A stretch of DNA of 64,000 nucleotides from Anaeramoeba flamelloides (Eukaryota; Metamonada; Anaeramoebidae). Position numbers and translations under genes: made by a program. The stretch covers positions 12,276,001 to 12,340,000 of the forward strand of contig JANTQA010000047.1 in assembly GCA_027625915.1 (NCBI GenBank), in the 5' to 3' direction. The notes under the pieces were generated by a model. The model was not told the DNA's origin, made no database searches, and saw only the letters and a program-made list of their open reading frames with translations. Shown here in pieces: positions 58,136 through 64,000 of the stretch (the first letter of the stretch is position 1; the number at the start of each line of letters is the position of its first letter).

Positions 58136-58331
58136 CAGTCAGTTTCACTTTTTTGGAACTAACTTTCAAGGAAAAATTTCGGCACAATAAAATCTCAAAA
58201 TTAGGCACAAAATTAAGATTCTAAGACAACCGATTGTAAAAAATTAAATTTCCAAATTTTGTTATAAAATATGAGATTTTTTTGTGTTAAAAACTTTGTT
58301 GAAAGTTTGTACCTTAAATCGAAACTGACTG
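58136..58331. mobile_element. Tc1/mariner-type MITE, 196 bp, copy c
   Basis: Ends CAGTCAGTTTCACTTTTTTG and, inverted, CAGTCAGTTTCGATTTAAGG. TA at the right; TT at the left, one change off. Same inner layout as copies a and b. Confidence 0.85.
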
Positions 58332-58333
58332 TA

Positions 58334-59364
58334 AACACAAAATTCTACGAAATTTTTCCATTCCAAAAAGATAAAAACTTGTGAATAATTTTTAATCCAA
58401 AAGTTTTGAATAGTTCTGTAAGGGTTTGAAAAAATCGATGAAATTTTGTAGTGTAATTTAGATCAAATAAAATCATAATTTCAAGTTTTACTAATTGGAA
58501 ATTGAATTTAAAATCAATAGTTTAATTTATCTTATTAGCCACATTATAATTTAAACTTTGTATAAAGTCCGAATTGAATTCGATTTTCGAAAACGGCAAA
58601 ACCATGAGTGAGTAGTGAAACTATTTTGATCTTTGTTTAGTTTTCCAACCTTGCAATTTTTAGAGAACTTGGCTTGTGAGGACCTGCTTAACAAACAATT
58701 TCAGTTAAACGAGAAAAGATTTGGTTTAATGAATATGTATCTGAATTTATTGTTGGGTTCAATGTGTTGGCTATAATAATACCAATTTTATAAAACCACT
58801 TTTTACTATTATTCTTTTCAATTCTTTTCAACTTTTCTCAATTCCGATTTGGGCTATTCATATTTGATACTCAGTAGGGGTCGAAGTGCATTACCATTAT
58901 CAATAAAAATCATAATTTTGAATCCCAATTAAAGGAAAAGTCAAGATATTGCAATTTTAGGATTTTTGTGGATTTTAGTTGAAATTTTTATTGATCAAAA
59001 ACTTGATTGAATTTTTGAACAAAACAAGGCAAGTTTAAAAATAATTTTTTTTGATTATCACTGTTGGTCATCTCACATTTATTTTCAAGTGTATCCATAC
59101 TCTTAAAAGAAGCTATCTGATGTTTCAAAATAATTGTGATATGACCAACAATGATGAGATTTAATATTTTGGAGAATTGAGTGAAAATTTTGAATTTTAA
59201 AATCTTGTTTTTTTGGAAAGGATCTTGACTGTTTAATATTTTCACTCAACAATTTGATTCCAAAGCTTAAATTGGTACTAAAAGTTTTTGATTTTAATTT
59301 TAATTTTGCCAAAACTTTAAAAATTTTTTAATATTTGATATATCAAATGAAATTTTATTTAATA
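58334..59364. other. Intergenic with unassigned frames
   Basis: A 40-codon plus-strand stretch near 58660-58775 and an 85-codon minus-strand frame (58988-59245) have protein-like composition, but I recognise neither. A short inverted repeat (TGTTGGTCATCTCACATT) lies at 59062 against 59138-59155. Confidence 0.35.
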
Positions 59365-59720
59365 CAGCAATTTCAAACCTGGTGGGCACGATTTAACTTA
59401 ACTTAAAATTTCAATTTTCATTCAACTTTCATTGAACTTCAAGATCTGTTCAAACTAAATCAAGGTTTTAACACCAAAACTCAAGAATACCTGAATGGCA
59501 AGCTTCGTAAACAACTTTTCACTTTTTCTTTTAAACTTTTTTCAAATTATTTTAAAAAAATTCCATTTTGTCCGAGATCTTGAATATGAAGTACAATACA
59601 AGAAGATTTGAGTCCAAAATAACAATCTACCTTTTCAATTTAAAGGAGTTTTTAGAAAGTTTAATGAAAAATAAGATTTTAAGTTAAGTTAAATAGTGCG
59701 CACCAGGTTTGAAATTGCTG
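59365..59720. mobile_element. Tc1/mariner-type MITE with 46 bp TIR, 356 bp
   Basis: Ends CAGCAATTTCAAACCTGGTG on both strands, continuing to TTTAACTTAACTTAAAAT, with few differences across about 45 bp. TA flanks both sides (59363-59364, 59721-59722). The high TIR identity suggests a young copy. Confidence 0.9.
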
Positions 59721-59722
59721 TA

Positions 59723-60908
59723 ATTTCGTCAAACATGAAACGAGATTTTTAAATTAACTGCAAAAAGGGTTGAATTATTTTGCCTTTAAATTTCAATGTT
59801 TTGGAAAAATTGACATTAATAGTTAAAATCCTATTTCCAAATTCGAAAGAAGATCCCAATATTTTGAACAACCAAGCTTTTATATTTCCAATCTAGACAA
59901 GCCCTACTAATTTAAAATTTACTACCAAAAGAAGAATGGAAATATTTATTAGTTTTGAATACACTTAGAAATAAATACAAGTCTGTTCAAAAGTAAGTTC
60001 ATAAAAGAGTGGCACAAAGAATCACAAATCACCACCTTTAGTTAACAATCCATTCTCAAAATTTCGAACTATTTGTACCTTTATTGGGGGAAGATTCAAA
60101 CCAACTCAAATACACAACATCCTAAAAACAAAGGAAAAGAGAATGTGTTTATTGACCATCATGAAATTGATTTTAAAACTAAATAAAAAAAAGCACCAAG
60201 CAATTTTTTATTGTTTTTTTTTGGAATCATTTTTAAAAAAAATACCTTGGTAAATAAAATTGAGAAATGTTTATTTCCTTTCATACACGTTTCGGCGAGG
60301 TAGTGTAAAAGGGAAACCTTTCCTCAAAAGATCAAAAATACACCAATCAACAAAAAATATCATTAATTTTTAGAGATCTCATCAAACAAAAAATTATCAG
60401 TAAAAATGAAAATTAAACAAGGATGAATCCAAGTTTGAAACATTAGAAAAGGAAAGGGGATTAGTTCCGTATTTTGAAGAATCCTTGAATAAAATACGAT
60501 TAAAAATGACAAAGATGTTAAATATGTACCAAAAATGGTTTTTTCAACCGAAAATCTTCCAAAAAAACTCGAAAATTTTAATTTTAACAAGATCCCGAAA
60601 CTCATCAATCTTAAAAGTCAAATAATTATGTTTCTACACTTAAAAAGAGTATCTATTGACCTTGGAATCTAGATAATCGAAAATTTTTATATTAAATAAA
60701 TATAATTTTTTGTTTGATCTATTAGTTCTGTTTCATTTTCTTTATGTTTTGTTTTGTTTTGTTTGAGTTTGGTTGTTTCAGTAAAAAGTTGAGTTTTTCA
60801 TAGTTTGGGTAAAGTTGAGTGAGTTTGATATTGTTTTCCTTTGGTAGGATTTTTTACCACCAAATTTAATTTTTCCGTGAAGTTTCCCCGGCTTTTTCCA
60901 TGATTTCA
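59723..60908. other. Intergenic, nothing recognised
   Basis: 1.2 kb. A minus-strand 81-codon frame (60363-60608) is not recognisable. No repeat ends seen. Confidence 0.35.
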
Positions 60909-61385
60909 CCACAGTAAAAAATTAATAATTTTTTATAATTTTTAAAAATTATATTGTGTAATAGGTAGAGGAGATTCGCCTATGAATAGGATAATAAAAG
61001 AGGGTATGTAACATCATGGTATATTACACCTGTAATTTACCCGACAATTTCAATCGTCATCGTTACCAAGTATCATCAAATTTAAAAACATTTCTTTCAG
61101 GATCTCAAAGAAAATTCTTCCAATTTTTTCCCAAATGATCCCCATTTTGTCCCAGCAACCAAAAGAAAATTTGGAACATTTGGAAATTATGTTTTTGTGT
61201 TTGATCTCTGATCATTCTTCCAGTGAATATATTTTGTTCACTGGGCTCTTTTTATTATTGTTTTCATTTTTAAGTGAATATAATTTAATTATTTCACTGG
61301 AAAAACGAATTGAAAGTTGAAGAAAATGAAAAAGCTTTTTGGTTATTTTTCGCTATATTTTAAAAATTGAATTTTTTTACTGTGG
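60909..61385. mobile_element. Probable TA-type MITE, 477 bp
   Basis: Ends CCACAGTAAAAAATTAATAA and, inverted, CCACAGTAAAAAAATTCAAT. TA at the right; CA at the left. The inside has a short block (GGTAGAGGAGATTCGCC, near 60963) less AT-rich than the flanks. Weaker than the other MITE calls. Confidence 0.5.
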
Positions 61386-61507
61386 TATCTTCCACATTCA
61401 GGAACCAACATGAACATTAACTATTGTAATGTTCATTAACTAATCACAGGAAATGGTTTTTGTTTCCCATTGATCAAACTCGAAAAATCAAAATTATTCA
61501 CAGCAGT

Positions 61508-61525
61508 GGCATTCTACCTCTATAC
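61508..61525 (-). other. tRNA-Asp fragment 1
   Basis: The 18 bases GGCATTCTACCTCTATAC equal 51177-51194 of the tRNA-Asp gene; with a 2-base gap the match extends a few bases left. Too short to be a gene. Confidence 0.75.
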
Positions 61526-61772
61526 GTGATTAAAAATGACCTGACCATCCAATTCTTTTTATTAATCTCTTTATTTTTTATTCTTTATTTTTTATTCTTT
61601 ATTTTTTTTTCTTTTTCTTCATTTTTTACTTCTTCATTTTTTATCTTCTCTTTTTTTATTCTTTTCTTTACTTTTATTTTTACCTAATATATATATATAT
61701 ATATATATATATAATTCTTCATATGAAGTTGCAAGGATATATATTTCATATATAATCCCCCTCATAAATAAA
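61526..61772. repeat. AT-rich insert between two tRNA-Asp fragments
   Basis: A ~247 bp stretch with TATTCTTTATTTTT-type repeats and a (TA)n run (61687-61712), bounded on both sides by the 16-base CATTCTACCTCTATAC. Either a target duplication of that length or a junction product. Confidence 0.55.
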
Positions 61773-61799
61773 CATTCTACCTCTATACTAATCGGAAGA
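61773..61799 (-). pseudogene. tRNA-Asp fragment 2 (5' end) at duplication border
   Basis: Repeats the first 25 nt of tRNA-Asp (acceptor 5' strand and D arm) and its 5' flank; the anticodon and T arms are absent. Marks the left border of the segmental duplication. Confidence 0.85.
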
Positions 61800-62228
61800 C
61801 ATTTTAACCTTCATTTATATATTAATTAAATATTATTTTTTCAAAGACAATCATCAAAATCAAAGAAATTACCCTCAAAATTCATCTGAACAGAAGTTCT
61901 TAAAACCCAGAAAAATCTGCATCTTAAATTACAAAACAAAAAGAAAAAACAAGAAAAACAAGAATTTTAATTTTTTTAAAACATCAGTTGATTATTTTAG
62001 CACACCCTTCATTGATTACTGTTGTCATTATTACTCAATGTTATTATAATAACATTTTCTCTGAAATGAACAAAAAATAACGAAAATAATATTACCAAAC
62101 TTACAACTTATTTTACAAGAAAAAACATGGGTATTTCTAGTTTTGTGATTCAGAAAAGATAATTTTCTTCAAACATTTATCAACTCCATAATCATTTTTT
62201 AACATTTATTTTTAATTCTGTTTTCTTG

Positions 62229-64000
62229 ATGAATTGGTTAATATTAGGAGAAAAACAATTCTTTCTTGATAATAAAAGATCACAAGTCCCAAAAACCCCT
62301 TCAAAATTTGAAGACCAACCTATCAACTGGATAGCATCTAATCAAAGAGATATCTTTATAAACAAACCAAATGGCGAATTGGTGAGCATACGATCGAAAG
62401 GTAATTTCAAAAGTCTTGAACAAATAACCTATGTTTGTTCAGGTTATTATCACTTTTTAGCACTTGGTGTTTCTGGAAAAGTTTATTCGTGGGGTAAAAG
62501 TACTGGCTTGGGGTGCCTGGGTCATGGAGATAATAGGGATCAAAATCGCCCGACTGAAATCAAAATATTAACAAGTAAAAATATTAAAAGGATCTATTGT
62601 GGAAATTATTTTTCCTTGGCATTATCTGAAAACGGTGACTTGTATTCCTTTGGAAATAATCAGTGAGTTTTTTCAATTTTTCTCTTTGTTTGCAAAATTT
62701 ATTTTTCAAAACAAAATAATGAGCAAAACAAAAAAATGAGCAAAATAATTTCTAATTTTCAATTTCAATTTTTTTCCTCTTTTTATTCTTTCTTTTTCCT
62801 CTTTCTTTTTATTCTTTTTATTCTTTTTCAAAAATGACTTTGGAAACTTTCAAAATTAATGGACTAACTTGCTGACTAATTTTAAGAAATGCAGATCTTG
62901 GAAATGGTTCTCAAGAACGATTCATAAGCTCTCCAACTTGTTATCATAAAAATGTTGTTGATGTTTATGCTGGCTTATCTTGGAACACATTTTTAAAATA
63001 TAAAGATGGTCATTTTACAGCCCATGGCAAGTATGTTGTATTATCTTGGTTAAAACCGAACCAAACCAAACCAAACTAAATAATTCCATTTAATCAAAAC
63101 AAACAAACAAACAAACAAACAAAAAAAACAGCAATGGTTCTGGCTCTTGTGGAATTAAAACAGGTCAAACGTCAATCAGAACACCACAAACCGTTCCTTT
63201 CCCATGCAAGAACTCAGAAATTTTAAAAATCTCTAGCGGGCTTTCTCACAGTCTGGCACTGAACAAAAATGGAGAGCTATATGGCTGTGGTGATGCTACG
63301 CCTATTGGTATGTCCTCTAATTATAACAAATTTACCAAACATGACAAATTCAAAGACATTGCTGTCAAAGATATTAGCTGTTCAGAAAATTGTTCATTGA
63401 TCATTACCCAAGAAGGAGAAGTCTATTTGATTAATAACATGTTCAATAAATTAGATTATAAATTAGAACAACCATTATGTGCGATTAGAGGAAATAAATC
63501 GGGGAGTTATTATTTTAAAATAGAGGCTAAGGATATTACAAATGATTTAGTTCAATTAAGAAAAAGTGGGTATGGTGCAGATCTTGAGATATGTGGCGAA
63601 AAGGTGCATAGCTTTTGGTTGTCTGTCAGATTGAATTCAGAATATAACAAAGAGATGAGTGACTTTTTTTCAACATTTACAAACCAAGAATTTAAAATCT
63701 TTTTGAATTGGTGTTATCAAGATCAGGGATACCAAACAGCAAACCAATTAAGAAGAATCTTTGAAAAATACCAAATCAACCCTAAAACAAAAAACAATCG
63801 AAAACGATTTATTAAATTTGTACAAAGACGAAGATTCAAAAGATATCGACCTTTTAATAAAAATGGATGACGACGACGACGACGACGAGCAAGAAGAAGA
63901 AGAATTCGAAGAGATTCCTGTTCATAAATTTATTTTAATTACTCGGTGTGGGCTCTTTAGAAATATGTTTGAGAATATCCAAGAAGAAACTACTTCAATT
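62229..64000 (+). pseudogene. RCC1-BTB protein, second copy, frame-shifted before the BTB region
   Basis: Exons 62229-62662, 62887-63030 and 63132 to the window end have the same splice sites as copy 1. Exon 1 differs at several residues (ITSNQRGIF becomes IASNQRDIF; LANIGSTGIF becomes LVSIRSKGNF), most of them clustered. In exon 3, SGSFFLKIE becomes SGSYYFKIE. A run of five A in copy 1 (in CAAAAACAATCG) has six A here (about 63789-63794). This shifts the frame, so the reading stops at 63870, before the second BTB. The DNA beyond stays nearly identical to copy 1, so the shift is very recent or a homopolymer sequencing error. If it is an error, this is a full paralogue. Confidence 0.75.

Larger units (their letters stand above)
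61773..64000 (+). repeat. Segmental duplication, copy 2 (truncated by window end)
   Basis: Near-identical to 51179-53406 with small intron indels: intron 1 is 224 bp against 240, and the AAAC run in intron 2 is longer. Confidence 0.9.

Overview
This is nuclear DNA from a very AT-rich single-celled eukaryote. The genes have GT-AG introns (94 bp to about 2.4 kb), long homopolymer runs and low-complexity Q/N/K/E tracts. They encode eukaryote-only proteins: the HOPS subunit VPS41, a Tctex-1 dynein light chain, an EMC6-like ER protein, RCC1-BTB proteins, a PB1-domain protein and an ankyrin-repeat protein. All readable genes use the standard code. RCC1-BTB and PB1 proteins are abundant in amoeboid protists such as the Anaeramoebae, so that group is my best guess, but it is an inference from gene style only.

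Layout. 0.3-0.9 kb: PB1-domain gene. 1.0-1.45 kb: first palindromic array. 2.5-3.0 kb: a TA-flanked MITE. 3.25-11.0 kb: VPS41 in two exons; its 2.36 kb intron holds two MITEs of different superfamilies, and the protein has a roughly 860-residue low-complexity N-terminal extension. 12.3-18.0 kb: ankyrin-repeat gene with a C-terminal acidic/coiled-coil exon. 19.6-20.0 kb: EMC6-like gene, last exon not found. 20.7-31 kb: repeat-rich, with a palindromic array, a candidate element with ATCGCGAT-type clusters, a decayed Tc1 element and several MITEs. 31.3-31.7 kb: a two-TM protein. 31.9-34.1 kb: a large palindromic array interrupted by a MITE. 35.5-36.5 kb: a hAT-type MITE nested in a Harbinger-type MITE. 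37.1-37.8 kb: dynein light chain Tctex-1 on the minus strand, three exons. 38-44.7 kb: gene-poor. 44.7-45.6 kb: a Cys-rich type I membrane protein. 46.7-50.5 kb: palindromic arrays, MITEs and a LINE reverse-transcriptase relic. 51.1 kb: tRNA-Asp. 51.6-53.6 kb: RCC1-BTB gene. 56.0-56.4 kb: a decayed MT-A70 methyltransferase. 57.5-61.4 kb: more MITEs. 61.8 kb to the end: a second copy of the RCC1-BTB locus whose duplication breakpoint lies inside the tRNA-Asp sequence.

The genes do not form one pathway. They are scattered housekeeping genes (vesicle tethering, dynein, ER insertase) and lineage-type scaffold proteins, separated by a dense layer of short non-autonomous transposons. The most unusual structure is a dispersed family of modular palindromic arrays (seven sites, up to about 2 kb). 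They are built from three recurring hairpin modules, sometimes with a conserved ~320 bp tail, and I cannot assign them to a known element class. Several MITEs have target duplications and two or three have a recognisable empty site in the window, so insertion order can be read directly.
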